DNA from: Desulfoscipio geothermicus
GTDB lineage: Bacteria; Bacillota; Desulfotomaculia; Desulfotomaculales; Desulfallaceae
Assembly: GCA_016841905.1 (NCBI GenBank)
Contig: JAENYF010000022.1
Span: 1-52,889, forward strand
Reading direction: 5' to 3'
DNA: 52,889 bases
In this document: positions 13,635-23,182 of the stretch, one piece after another
How the letters are laid out: the number at the start of each line of letters is the position of its first letter
Position numbering within the stretch: the stretch's first letter is position 1
Program-made: the position numbers and the translations under genes
Notes under the pieces: model-generated
Told to the model about the DNA's origin: nothing
Database searches by the model: none
What the model saw: only the letters and a program-made list of their open reading frames with translations

Positions 13635-15941
13635 TTGGCTACCAGGAGCGAGGAAAAAACTGGACGGCAGATAAGCGTTGGTGGCCTTACCGACCCAAGC
13701 GACCAAAATGCCAGGTTAACTGAGGATACAACACAGAGTATCCAAGAGCTGGAAGCCGAAATTAAACGGCTTAGAGAGCAAATTGATAACAGCGTTAAAG
13801 CAGCGGCAGTATTTGAGGTATTTTTCACCAATAATATTTCCCCAGTAGCAATCATGGATCGGGAGTATAATTTTATCCAGGTCAATGAGAACTATGCTAG
13901 AGCAGACTCCCGTAAGGCTGCTGATTTTCCAGGCCATAATCACTTCGAATTTTATCCTTCTGCCGCTAAAGAAATATTCGATAACGTTGTCCGGAACAAA
14001 GAAGCCTTTAAGATTTCAGCAAGGCCTTTCACCTATGCAGACCATCCTGAACGGGGGATATCTTATTGGGATTGGACGCTTGACCCCGTCTTTGATGCAT
14101 CAGGTGAGGTAAAGTTATTAATCTTAAAACTACAGGATGTTACTGAAAATGTTAAAGCTCAAGCCAGGCTAATTGAAAAAGAAGATCTTAGGCGAACTTT
14201 ATTTAATAACGCCTATGAGGGTCTTTTATTGATCTATCCGGATAATGCTGCTGTAGAAGCTAATCCCGCAGCATGCCGCATGTTTGGTAGAACCCCGGAG
14301 GAGATACGTGCAGTAAGGCTTAATGAGCTCGTTGACTTAGCTGATCCGAGATATAGTGCGGCCCACCGGGAAAGAATGAAATCGGGCGGCTTCATCAGTG
14401 AGCTGACCTTGCTACGCAAGGATGGCACGAAATTTGAGGCAGAAGTAGCCTCAAAACTACTTGAGGTTGGCCGTAGGCAAATTAGCTTCTTAAGTATACG
14501 GGATGTCAGCGAACGCAAAAAGGCAGAGGAAACCCTGCGTTTATCTGAGGAAAGATTCTCTAAAGCATTTCATAAAACTCAAACGCTAATGGCTATTACC
14601 AGGCAGGATGACGGTCTTTTTATTGATGTAAACGATAAGTATGCACAAACATTTGGTTACCGGCGGGAAGAGCTGCTGGGTAAACGAATTCTTGATTTAA
14701 ATATCTGGACAAACCCGCAAGACAGGCAAGCAATGCTGCAACTGCTGGCTGAAAACGATTATCTAACTGATTATGAAGTTAATAACCGGAACAAGTCGGG
14801 GGAGTTTAGTACCCTGCTTTGTACTCTTAATACCTTAGAACTTGATGGTGAAAAATGTATATTTGCCTCGGCAATAGATATAACCGTCAGGAGGAAAATA
14901 GAAGAAGACTTGCGCAGAACTAAAGAACTATTCTATAAAACCTTTAACTTTAACCCGTTGCCACTGTTAATCGAATCACTGGAAAGCGGCCAAATTATCG
15001 ATATTAATGAAGCTTTTGTTACGGAAAGTGGTTATGCCAGAGAAGAGTTGCTGGGGTCTAAGATTACTGATTTTAAATTTTGGGTGGACTTAAATGATCG
15101 CCATAAATATATGGAAACATTTGAGCAGGCCGGCCAGGTAAGCAATTATGAATTTAAAGGCTATCTTCAATCAGGTGCCATAAGAACAGTTTTAATTTCA
15201 GCAGTCCCCATCATGTGGGGTAATGAAAAGTGCTTAATTGCCTCATTATTCGATATTACGGAATTAAGACGTTACCAGCAGGAAATAACACGTATAGACC
15301 GTTTGAACCTGGTGGGAGAAATGGCTGCCGGATTTGCTCATGAAATTAGGAATCCCATCACGACCATCAAAGGTTTCTTGCAATTATTCAGGGAGCAGGA
15401 CAGGTATGCTCAGGACAGAGAACGCCTGAATTTAATGCTGGAGGAATTGGAAGCTGTTAATGCCATTATCACCGAATTTATTCTGCTGTCCGAGGATAAG
15501 GCGTTGGAGAAGAAAAGGCAAAGCTTAAACAAAAGGCTTAAGCATATCTTTCCCTTAATCCAGGCTGAGGCCATAGAACAGGCCAATAGCGTCCAAATGG
15601 AGCTGGGTAATATTCCACACGTAATCCTTGACAGCAACGAAATTAATCAGCTTATACTTAATCTGGCCCGCAATGGCCTGGAAGCCATGTCACCTGGCGG
15701 GCAGTTGTCCATCAAAACCTTCCGGTCCAAGGACGGGGTAGTCCTGGCTGTGCAAGACCAGGGTACCGGGATTGCGCCGGAAATTATGCCGAGGATAGGT
15801 ACCCCGTTCTTTACCACCAGGGCTGATGCTGCCGGGTTAGGGCTGGCCAAATGCTACAGCATTGCCAATCGGCATAATGCTAAGATAGATTTTAAGACTG
15901 ATTCCAACGGAACAACGTTTTATGTGCGGTTTAAGGTTTAA
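13635..15941 (+). CDS. multi-PAS sensor histidine kinase of sporulation type
   Basis: A soluble kinase of 768 residues without membrane helices. After an N-terminal coiled coil (about 30-55) come four PAS domains at roughly 60-175, 180-295, 300-420 and 425-545. The phospho-acceptor region HEIRNPITTIKGFLQLF (His near residue 569) closely resembles KinA-KinE of Bacillus, which feed the Spo0F/Spo0A phosphorelay. The ATPase boxes follow (NLARNGLEA, DQGTGIAPE, TPFFTTRADAAGLGLA). No response regulator is adjacent, as is usual for Spo0A kinases. The start is TTG 13635, eight bases after GAGGGG. The Spo0A link is inference. Confidence 0.9.
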   Translation: MATRSEEKTGRQISVGGLTDPSDQNARLTEDTTQSIQELEAEIKRLREQIDNSVKAAAVFEVFFTNNISPVAIMDREYNFIQVNENYARADSRKAADFPGHNHFEFYPSAAKEIFDNVVRNKEAFKISARPFTYADHPERGISYWDWTLDPVFDASGEVKLLILKLQDVTENVKAQARLIEKEDLRRTLFNNAYEGLLLIYPDNAAVEANPAACRMFGRTPEEIRAVRLNELVDLADPRYSAAHRERMKSGGFISELTLLRKDGTKFEAEVASKLLEVGRRQISFLSIRDVSERKKAEETLRLSEERFSKAFHKTQTLMAITRQDDGLFIDVNDKYAQTFGYRREELLGKRILDLNIWTNPQDRQAMLQLLAENDYLTDYEVNNRNKSGEFSTLLCTLNTLELDGEKCIFASAIDITVRRKIEEDLRRTKELFYKTFNFNPLPLLIESLESGQIIDINEAFVTESGYAREELLGSKITDFKFWVDLNDRHKYMETFEQAGQVSNYEFKGYLQSGAIRTVLISAVPIMWGNEKCLIASLFDITELRRYQQEITRIDRLNLVGEMAAGFAHEIRNPITTIKGFLQLFREQDRYAQDRERLNLMLEELEAVNAIITEFILLSEDKALEKKRQSLNKRLKHIFPLIQAEAIEQANSVQMELGNIPHVILDSNEINQLILNLARNGLEAMSPGGQLSIKTFRSKDGVVLAVQDQGTGIAPEIMPRIGTPFFTTRADAAGLGLAKCYSIANRHNAKIDFKTDSNGTTFYVRFKV

Positions 15942-16458
15942 GTGATAAGCCTAAGCGCTCTTTCTCCGTTTCCATTTCTTCTATAGAACGATTACGAGAA
16001 CGATTCTTTTCAAAAAGGGTATGATCACCCAGAAAAGTTATAATGGAGGCAGCCGTTATCCCAAATATTGTATGAATGCCCCTGCAAAGCAAGTTTCCAT
16101 TTGGATCTTGCCTTACCTGCGGCAGTAATCTTGCAAAGGCAATGTACACTTGATCAAGGAGTCCATTAGCAACCATTATACCTTTGAGGTGACTATAATC
16201 TTTTCCTGTAAAAGAAAGGGTATAGGTTAAGAGAACGCCGGTCAGACCAGCTAAAGTGAAGTCTGTGGTTGTGCCAAGAACCTTTCCTTTCCATGTTGCG
16301 GCGTCTTTTTTATTTAGTAGTATGAAAGGAATCATTCTTCTGCAGGAATATTTTGTTATCCCAGTGCGTACTCCTGTTTCTGCAATTGCTTCCTTAATAA
16401 GATTGGCACTAAAACCAGCGATTAATCCTAATATAAGTCTATCTTTGATGCGGCGCAA
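15931..16458 (-). CDS. conserved hypothetical membrane protein
   Basis: I do not recognise the family. From TTG 16458, which has AGAGGGGGG nine bases upstream, the protein is 175 residues. It opens MRRIKDRLILGLIAGFSANL and shows about four hydrophobic segments (roughly residues 7-25, 60-82, 92-112 and 130-150) with a charged C-terminal tail (about 160-175). An open frame continues 28 codons further upstream but has no ribosome site. Its end overlaps the convergent PAS kinase by 11 bases, so the two mRNAs are complementary at their 3' ends. Confidence 0.6.
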   Translation of the reverse strand: MRRIKDRLILGLIAGFSANLIKEAIAETGVRTGITKYSCRRMIPFILLNKKDAATWKGKVLGTTTDFTLAGLTGVLLTYTLSFTGKDYSHLKGIMVANGLLDQVYIAFARLLPQVRQDPNGNLLCRGIHTIFGITAASIITFLGDHTLFEKNRSRNRSIEEMETEKERLGLSLKP

Positions 16459-16777
16459 TAATCTATACCCCCCTCTGAAAAATGCTTGTGTGTTAGTGTT
16501 CCCTGTGTAAAAGGGTGTATTCTGGTTTGAGCAATTTTTCAATTTTTACAGATACCAAAAATATTAAAATGCGCTGGCGCTTGGTTTCTTGGTCACACCC
16601 AAAATATAAACTGGCAGTGTCGCTATGAAAAAGCTTGTCTGCCTTCTCTCTTTTGTTCAATGGATGAGCCTCCCCCCGTGTTTATGCAACAAGGCGTATA
16701 AAATAATGCCGTTGGTGATCAGGGACCTTAAGATTTCAGTTATCTCAGACACCAATATTTCATTAGCAACAGGAACA

Positions 16778-17095
16778 CTAAGCAAGTAGATGATTTGCAA
16801 TAGATCTGATCAAGATGACATTAATTCTACTCCGCATGGTGTCTTGCTCAATAAACAGTCCCGGTAATAAAAGATAGGCTATCCTATACCAAGAAAGCCT
16901 TTTGTTTTGAAGATTGGTTATAAATGATATAAAGCCTGGGTCTTCAATCATTTGCTTAGCCAGTTCGATGGTATATTGAGGTACGAATACAGTAGCAGGC
17001 AGGTAAATCTGGCACAATAAGTAAGAGCAGGTCTGAGCCATAGCAAGCAATCGTGCATTTACAGCTGAGAAAAATAGCAGATTAAGCAGGTACAA
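16778..17095 (-). CDS. doubtful hypothetical protein
   Basis: A 105-residue minus-strand frame that begins right after a stop codon with TTG and has no ribosome site. Parts look protein-like (VFVPQYTIELAKQMIEDPGF, KRLSWYRIAYLLLPGLF), so it may be the remainder of a decayed gene. It lies in the gap of about 690 bases between the membrane protein at 16458 and the repeat protein at 17150. Nothing else convincing is in that gap. Confidence 0.25.
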   Translation of the reverse strand: MYLLNLLFFSAVNARLLAMAQTCSYLLCQIYLPATVFVPQYTIELAKQMIEDPGFISFITNLQNKRLSWYRIAYLLLPGLFIEQDTMRSRINVILIRSIANHLLA

Positions 17096-17149
17096 AGGTT
17101 ACTATGCCAGAATTAAGGGAATTATATTTGCCTAAAGGAGGGACAAGCA

Positions 17150-18196
17150 TTGTCTGAAGATAACATGGCCAATGCAGCAGAGCTAAGGGAATTAGCTAAA
17201 CAGCAGCCCGATAGTCCGGAGGCTATCGTAGGCTTAGCCAAACAGCTGTTCAATTTGACCTGTGTGCAGGATGAAGCAGGTACTAAGGCTACCGTAGCAG
17301 AGCTTGGCAAATTAGCCGAGCAGCACCCCGAATATACGGATGTGACCGTTAGATTTGCCCAGGGGCTGTTCAATTTAATTTGTGTGCAGGACGAAAAAAG
17401 CGCAATGGCGACAATAGCGGAACTAAGCAAGCTGGCCGACCGGTACTCCGATTATGAGGAAGTTAACGCTGCCTTGGCCAAAGGGCTGGTTAACCTGGCT
17501 AATCAGCAAGATGAGACCGGCACCAAGGCTACTGTGTCAAAGTTAAGGAAATTAGCCAATGAGCACCCCAATAATGAGGTAGTTGCAGTTTCATTGGCCT
17601 ATGGGCTGGTCGACCTGGCTAATAAACAGGATGGGGCCGGGGCGCTGACTGCTGTGAAGAGGCTTAAGAAATTAACCAATCAACACCCCGATAATCAGAT
17701 GCTTGTAGTTACCTTAGCCTATGGGCTGGCCGATCTGGCCAGTAAACAAAATGAAGCCGGGGCCAAAGAGGCTGTGGCGAAGCTCAGAAAATTAGCCGAC
17801 CAGCACCCCCATATTCCAGAGCTGGTCGTTGAATTAGCCAAAGGGCTGGTCAATCTGGCCAATCAGCAAAATGGAAAGGGCGCTATGGCTACTGTGGCCA
17901 AGCTCAGAAAATTAGCCGACCAGCATCCCGGTTCGGCTGAAATTGTCGTTGCCCTGGCCTTTGGTCTGTTCGACCTGGCCTGTAAGCATGATGCGGAGGC
18001 GGCTGAGGTTACCGTGGCGGAGCTAAGGGAATTATCTCACCTGCACCCCGATAATGAGGAGGTTCTAATTAGATTCATTAATGGGCTGGTGATTTTGGCC
18101 AATAAACAGGGTGAAGCCAATGCAGAGACTGCTGTAGCGGAGCTGAAGGAATTAGCTGAGCAGTACCCCGCATTGTTTAAGGGCAATTATCATTAA
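17150..18196 (+). CDS. protein of tandem 40-residue alpha-helical repeats
   Basis: A 348-residue protein made almost entirely of a repeat of exactly 40 residues. The consensus has two parts, TVAELRKLADQHPDNEEVVV and ALAKGLVNLANKQDEAGAKA. A cap of 47 residues holds a first, divergent unit; seven full units cover residues 48-327; a half unit ends the protein. Each unit predicts two helices, so the whole should form a curved solenoid of TPR/Sel1 type used for protein binding. There is no signal peptide, membrane helix or enzymatic domain. Cysteines occur only in units 1, 2 and 7. The start is TTG 17150 after AAAGGAGGG. Function and partner are unknown. Confidence 0.75.
   Translation: MSEDNMANAAELRELAKQQPDSPEAIVGLAKQLFNLTCVQDEAGTKATVAELGKLAEQHPEYTDVTVRFAQGLFNLICVQDEKSAMATIAELSKLADRYSDYEEVNAALAKGLVNLANQQDETGTKATVSKLRKLANEHPNNEVVAVSLAYGLVDLANKQDGAGALTAVKRLKKLTNQHPDNQMLVVTLAYGLADLASKQNEAGAKEAVAKLRKLADQHPHIPELVVELAKGLVNLANQQNGKGAMATVAKLRKLADQHPGSAEIVVALAFGLFDLACKHDAEAAEVTVAELRELSHLHPDNEEVLIRFINGLVILANKQGEANAETAVAELKELAEQYPALFKGNYH
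17291..18130 (+). repeat. seven tandem 120-bp coding repeats
   Basis: Seven consecutive units of exactly 120 bp encode residues 48-327 with no indel between units. The sequences have diverged in third positions and in the second helix, but short stretches (GGGCTGGT, AAATTAGCC, CAGCACCCC) recur at the same phase. The array probably grew by internal duplication. Confidence 0.85.
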
Positions 18197-18233
18197 ACAA
18201 GCTCCTAGAAAAGCGTACATAACTTATGCCTTG

Positions 18234-18270
18234 ACAAGCTGCTGCATTAACAGTAGCTTGTTATATTTTC
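18234..18270 (+). terminator. terminator after the repeat protein
   Basis: ACAAGCT-CTG pairs with CAG-AGCTTGT (18234-18261) around CATTAA, followed by TATATTTTC. It sits 38 bases after the repeat-protein stop and before the marR promoter. Confidence 0.6.
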
Positions 18271-18347
18271 TAGCTATAGCAAGTGCAGCCTCCGCAAGCA
18301 ATGTAATACACAATGCCCGTCCGATGATTAACTTGGCTAATTATTAA

Positions 18348-18376
18348 TTGACATAACTATAATCGTAGTTTATAAT
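18348..18376 (+). promoter_or_regulatory. consensus promoter of the marR gene with an internal inverted repeat
   Basis: Perfect TTGACA (18348-18353) and perfect TATAAT (18371-18376) are separated by 17 bases. The spacer holds AACTA-N6-TAGTT (18355-18370), an inverted repeat of the size bound by MarR dimers. Autorepression by the downstream regulator is a reasonable inference. Confidence 0.82.
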
Positions 18377-18410
18377 TATTCTAAAGATTGTTAAAGGAGC
18401 CCTTGACACC

Positions 18411-18875
18411 TTGACTAAACTGGAAAACATTAGCCAATTTGATACCCTGTTTCAGGAACTGATTAAAGCTAATACCTGCCGGCTGAAAGGGCTTTTTAAT
18501 GGCCAGGTAACACAAACACAATTTTTTTTACTCAAGCTCATGGCAGCACATGAGCATTGTAAAGCAGCCGATATTGCTCATATTTTAGATATTTCCCCGT
18601 CGGCCGCCACCACGATTATAGATCGGCTTTTTAAAAACGGCTGGATAAAAAGAGAACGCTCCGACCAGGACCGGCGTATCGTATGGCTTAAATTAACTGA
18701 GCAGGGGGAAAAACTGCTGTCCGATATCGAGGCCAGGAGGCTACAATTATTAATGCGGCAGTTTGAGCATATAACCGAAGAAGAAGTGATAGCGGCGTGT
18801 CAGGTACTTAAAAAAATACTGGCCGGGGTTGAAAATGAGTGGCTGGAAAGGGGTGCAGCGCATGAGCATTATTGA
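18411..18875 (+). CDS. MarR family transcriptional regulator
   Basis: A 154-residue winged-helix repressor. The DNA-binding core is visible: TQTQFFLLKLMAAHEHCKAADIAHI, then the recognition helix SPSAATTIIDRLFKNGWIKRE, and the wing DQDRRIVWLKLTEQGE. The N- and C-terminal helices would form the dimer. The single Cys pair (near residues 23 and 54) could be redox- or metal-sensitive, but this is not established. TTG 18411 is used, 11 bases after AAAGGAG; a nearer TTG runs into a stop. It overlaps the YHS-like gene by 14 bases, so both are one operon. Confidence 0.88.
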   Translation: MTKLENISQFDTLFQELIKANTCRLKGLFNGQVTQTQFFLLKLMAAHEHCKAADIAHILDISPSAATTIIDRLFKNGWIKRERSDQDRRIVWLKLTEQGEKLLSDIEARRLQLLMRQFEHITEEEVIAACQVLKKILAGVENEWLERGAAHEHY

Positions 18876-19149
18876 AGGCGTTTTAAACTTTATCTTAATC
18901 TACTTTATCGTCAGTGGGATATTTAATTATATAGCTTATTCCCGGGCCAAAAAAGCAGCTCAACAAGCAGAACAGGAACATGCGGCAGTTAATCTGGCCG
19001 TTAAAGAAGAAATTGAGCTGGTCCATGACCATATTTGTGGCTCTACTCTGCCCAAGTCAGAAGCTTATATCCTGGCTAAGGATGGCATCCGGCACTACTT
19101 TTGCAGCTGGGCCTGCCGAGAAAAATTTATTGCCGGACAGCAAATGTAA
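18862..19149 (+). CDS. small membrane protein with YHS/TRASH-like metal-binding domain
   Basis: 95 residues. One N-terminal membrane helix (about 4-24, SIIEGVLNFILIYFIVSGIF) is followed by a charged helix and then a Cys-rich module: HDHICGSTLPKSEAYIL and GIRHYFCSWACREKF. Its treble-clef-like Cys arrangement (C...C-x3-C, with His residues) resembles YHS/TRASH domains, which bind heavy metals in sensors and transporters. It may present metal to the MarR protein encoded just upstream, with which it overlaps. That role is inference. ATG 18862 has AAAGGGG upstream. Confidence 0.7.
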   Translation: MSIIEGVLNFILIYFIVSGIFNYIAYSRAKKAAQQAEQEHAAVNLAVKEEIELVHDHICGSTLPKSEAYILAKDGIRHYFCSWACREKFIAGQQM

Positions 19150-19152
19150 TGC

Positions 19153-19184
19153 AAACCCATGGTGGGAATCCCCTCCATGGGTTT
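19153..19184. terminator. hairpin between convergent genes
   Basis: AAACCCATGG (19153-19162) and CCATGGGTTT (19175-19184) form a perfect ten-base stem between the YHS-like gene and the convergent HTH-PBP regulator. T-tracts are weak on both sides. Confidence 0.6.
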
Positions 19185-19200
19185 GTTATATCCCTTCATT

Positions 19201-20136
19201 CTACAATTCCCCCACAATTTCGCCCATCATTGAAGTATCATAGCCACCCATCCCGTTTACTTCCGCCTTGAATTCATCTGACCTTAAAATAGCCAACATG
19301 GTTTGAAAATTAGATTTTTCCAGGTCATGCTTATACAACACGAGATCGTAGCGTTCTTTCTTTAAAAAAACGAAATCCACTTCCGGCACCTGTAAAGCAT
19401 CTTTTTCAATGCCCAGACCAACATCTGCAAGCCCTCTAGCCACAGTGCTGGCCACCGCGATATGGGTTGTTTCTTCATTTTGGTAACCCTTGATCTCTCG
19501 TGCATCAATATTTAAATTGCGCAATTGCTCATCCAGCATGGCCCGGGTTCCTGAACCCCTGTCACGGTTAATAAAGGTTATATTTGGCTTGAGCAGATCC
19601 GGCCAATCATGGATAGCTTTGGGATTGCTCGAAGCAACATAAAACCCCAGATTCCGGTACACTAAATTAATTACCACCGTACGCTGGCCGGGTAGCAATC
19701 TACGGACATAGGGGATATTATACTCTCCTGTTTCGCCATCCCAGAGATGAGTTGCCGAGATATTTGCTGTGCCCTTATAAAGCGCCAGCAAACCGTCAAT
19801 ACTGCCAACGTACGAGCGCAATGAACGAAGCAGGGGATTCTTTTTTTCCAGGTAGCGGGTCAGCACATCCAGTATGATGTCCTGGCCACAGATAATCAAA
19901 CCCTGATTTTCGATAATCAACTTTTCCAGTGAGTTTGGCATATTTGCAGTGGTTGTTTCCATTGGCGCCACTGCTGCGTGCATATATTTTTGCAGATCGG
20001 CCGGGCTGATGCGAATTTTCTTGCCCACGCGATAAGAAGGAATTTCTCCGCGTTTTAATAATTCGTAAACCGTTCCTCTGGATATCTTTAATATCTTGCC
20101 TAATTCTTCCGGTGAATAGGATAAGGGATCTTTCAT
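19201..20136 (-). CDS. HTH regulator fused to a periplasmic-binding-protein domain
   Basis: 311 residues. Residues 5-52 form an excisionase/MerR-type helix-turn-helix (YSPEELGKILKISRGTVYEL, then RGEIPSYRVGKKIRI). From about 65 to the end is a substrate-binding domain of the molybdate/tungstate PBP-like type, including GSIDGLLALYKGTANISATHL, FINRDRGSGTR and VARGLADVGLGIE. Proteins of this design respond to oxyanions such as molybdate or tungstate, or to pterin cofactors, and usually control the matching uptake genes. None is visible here. ATG 20136 has GAGGTGAAAAC upstream. Confidence 0.82.
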   Translation of the reverse strand: MKDPLSYSPEELGKILKISRGTVYELLKRGEIPSYRVGKKIRISPADLQKYMHAAVAPMETTTANMPNSLEKLIIENQGLIICGQDIILDVLTRYLEKKNPLLRSLRSYVGSIDGLLALYKGTANISATHLWDGETGEYNIPYVRRLLPGQRTVVINLVYRNLGFYVASSNPKAIHDWPDLLKPNITFINRDRGSGTRAMLDEQLRNLNIDAREIKGYQNEETTHIAVASTVARGLADVGLGIEKDALQVPEVDFVFLKKERYDLVLYKHDLEKSNFQTMLAILRSDEFKAEVNGMGGYDTSMMGEIVGEL

Positions 20137-20412
20137 GTTTTCACCTCAACAAAAACAGGGATCAAATTCGTATTACCTCTTGTCAAATATTATAACATAT
20201 TATAAAATTATATTTGATAAGGTTTAGTGCTAATTAGTATCAAGCAGTACAAATATATATTTTTATAATGCAATACAGTACTGTTTAGTTTTTGAGTTCC
20301 AAATCAGGGCTTGCTCAGTGTTGCCGGCCAGGCTGGCCGTAATCTAAGCTGATTCAAGCGAGGCATTTGCAGGTTTAGATGTAATGAACTATTTCAGGGA
20401 GGATGAGGTCAA

Positions 20413-20604
20413 ATGAAACAATACTGGCAATTTGACTATCATAGTGAATTTGGGTGGAAGACCCGCTACTTCCACGGTACCGAGGCCAAAGTCCAGGGCA
20501 GGGTTAAGAGGTATACCGCCGATAACAAAGATCTCAGGAATATAAGTAAGTCCAGAGTCAAACACCTCAGAGAGGAAATGAAAGCACACATTATTGAGTT
20601 ATAA
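20413..20604 (+). CDS. small hypothetical protein
   Basis: A 63-residue basic protein starting MKQYWQFDYHSEFGWKTRYF, rich in aromatic residues at the N-terminus and in Lys/Arg after residue 25. I do not recognise it. A good ribosome site (GGGAGGATGAGG) supports translation. The protein has no Cys and no membrane segment. It stands alone between the HTH-PBP regulator and the arginine operon terminator. Confidence 0.55.
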   Translation: MKQYWQFDYHSEFGWKTRYFHGTEAKVQGRVKRYTADNKDLRNISKSRVKHLREEMKAHIIEL

Positions 20605-20782
20605 TCTGACCTAAGTTATACAGGTTCAAATAACACTTACCATTGCATAATTTATAGTCAAACTATCTTAGCCTGGTTTATCAATCAGGCTGTTTATTTA
20701 TGCCAACAGTTATATAAGTCATAATAACATAGTTTATCATTCCTTAGATTATTTACCGATATTTATATATTAGCTTAATATT

Positions 20783-20812
20783 AAAGCGGAGCCTGTTAAC
20801 CGGCCCCGCTTT
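20783..20812 (-). terminator. terminator of the arginine operon
   Basis: AAAGCGGaGCC and GGCcCCGCTTT form an 11-base stem with one mismatch, starting four bases after the argG stop on the minus strand, followed by AATATT. It ends the argCJBDFG transcript. Confidence 0.75.
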
Positions 20813-20815
20813 AAT

Positions 20816-22024
<1,209 letters not shown>

Positions 22025-22061
22025 GTTTGCCGACTCCCTTCTTAGTTACAGTAACGTTTGG

Positions 22062-23009
22062 CTATTTCGCCATCAGCAGCGCCATTACGGCCTTATGGGC
22101 GTGCAGGCGGTTTTCGGCTTCATCAAACACCACCGAATGGGGGCCGTCAATGATGTCTGGGGTCACCTCTTCACCCCGGTGGGCAGGCAGGCAATGCAGG
22201 AATATGTAATCCGGTGCCGCGAGGGCTGCAAGTCGGCTATTAAGTTGATAAGGTGGAAACTCCTTCTCTCTGGCCTTTTGTTCACTTTCCTGGCCCATGC
22301 TGGCCCAGACATCAGTCACCAGTACATCGGCCCCTGCCACAGCTTCCTCGGGGCTGTTGGTTATTGTTACCGAGCCCCCCGTCTCCTGGGCATCCTGCCG
22401 GGCTGCAGTCACGATCTCCTCCTGGGGCAGATAGCCTTCCGGGGAGGCCACGCTGATTTGCAGACCGGTTTTGGCACAGCCATAGAGCAGCGAGTGGCAA
22501 ACGTTGTTGCCATCTCCCACATAGGCAAGCTTCAGGCCGGCCAGGCGTCCCTTGTGCTCCTGCACCGTCAGCAAATCGGCCAGTACCTGGCAGGGATGCA
22601 GCAGGTCGGTCAGGACGTTAATCACTGGTACGGAACTATACTCAGCCAGTTCCTCCACATCGCTCTGGGCGAAGGTGCGGATCATGATGCCATCCAGGTA
22701 GCGTCCCAGCACTCTCCCGGTATCGGCAATGCTTTCCCCCCGCCCCAGCTGGATGTCGTTGGAGCTTAGAAACAGTGCATGTCCGCCCAGCTGGTACATG
22801 CCTACCTCGAAGCTGACCCTGGTGCGGGTAGAGGACTTTTGAAAAATCATGCCCAGCGTCTGCCCTTTAAGCAGCGCGTGGGGCTCGCCCTGTTTTTGCG
22901 CTTGCTTCAGCTGCCGGGCCGTATCCAGGAACAGGGCAACTTCCTGCGGGGTAAAGTCATGCAGGGAGAGCAGATCTCTTCCCTTTAAGGTATTCTTGAT
23001 TGAAACCAT
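22062..23009 (-). CDS. argF: ornithine carbamoyltransferase
   Basis: Transfers carbamoyl from carbamoyl phosphate to ornithine to make citrulline. The 315-residue protein shows the carbamoyl-phosphate motif KSSTRTRVSFE near residue 54, HPCQVLADLLT, and the ornithine loop with HCLPAHRGEEV near residue 270. The ATG at 23009 is preceded by GCGGTGATATAA. A 173-base gap separates it from argD upstream; I see no clear promoter or gene there. Confidence 0.97.
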   Translation of the reverse strand: MVSIKNTLKGRDLLSLHDFTPQEVALFLDTARQLKQAQKQGEPHALLKGQTLGMIFQKSSTRTRVSFEVGMYQLGGHALFLSSNDIQLGRGESIADTGRVLGRYLDGIMIRTFAQSDVEELAEYSSVPVINVLTDLLHPCQVLADLLTVQEHKGRLAGLKLAYVGDGNNVCHSLLYGCAKTGLQISVASPEGYLPQEEIVTAARQDAQETGGSVTITNSPEEAVAGADVLVTDVWASMGQESEQKAREKEFPPYQLNSRLAALAAPDYIFLHCLPAHRGEEVTPDIIDGPHSVVFDEAENRLHAHKAVMALLMAK

Positions 23010-23182
23010 TTATATCACCGCTTTTCCAATAAATTACCGTAACAGTAAAACTGGTAGATATTCTAGATCTATCATAACACGGCAAGATTTACAAGAAGGT
23101 AATTATCCTGCCAGGATATTTATCCGGGCTGGGGTTCCCTTCGGTCACAACAGTGGCTGGGTGCCCGTTTACTGTATGTCTC

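Noticed and set aside
16628..16792. 54-residue frame starting MKKLVCLLSF
   Set aside because: Looks like a signal peptide at first, but there is no ribosome site and the rest is not protein-like.
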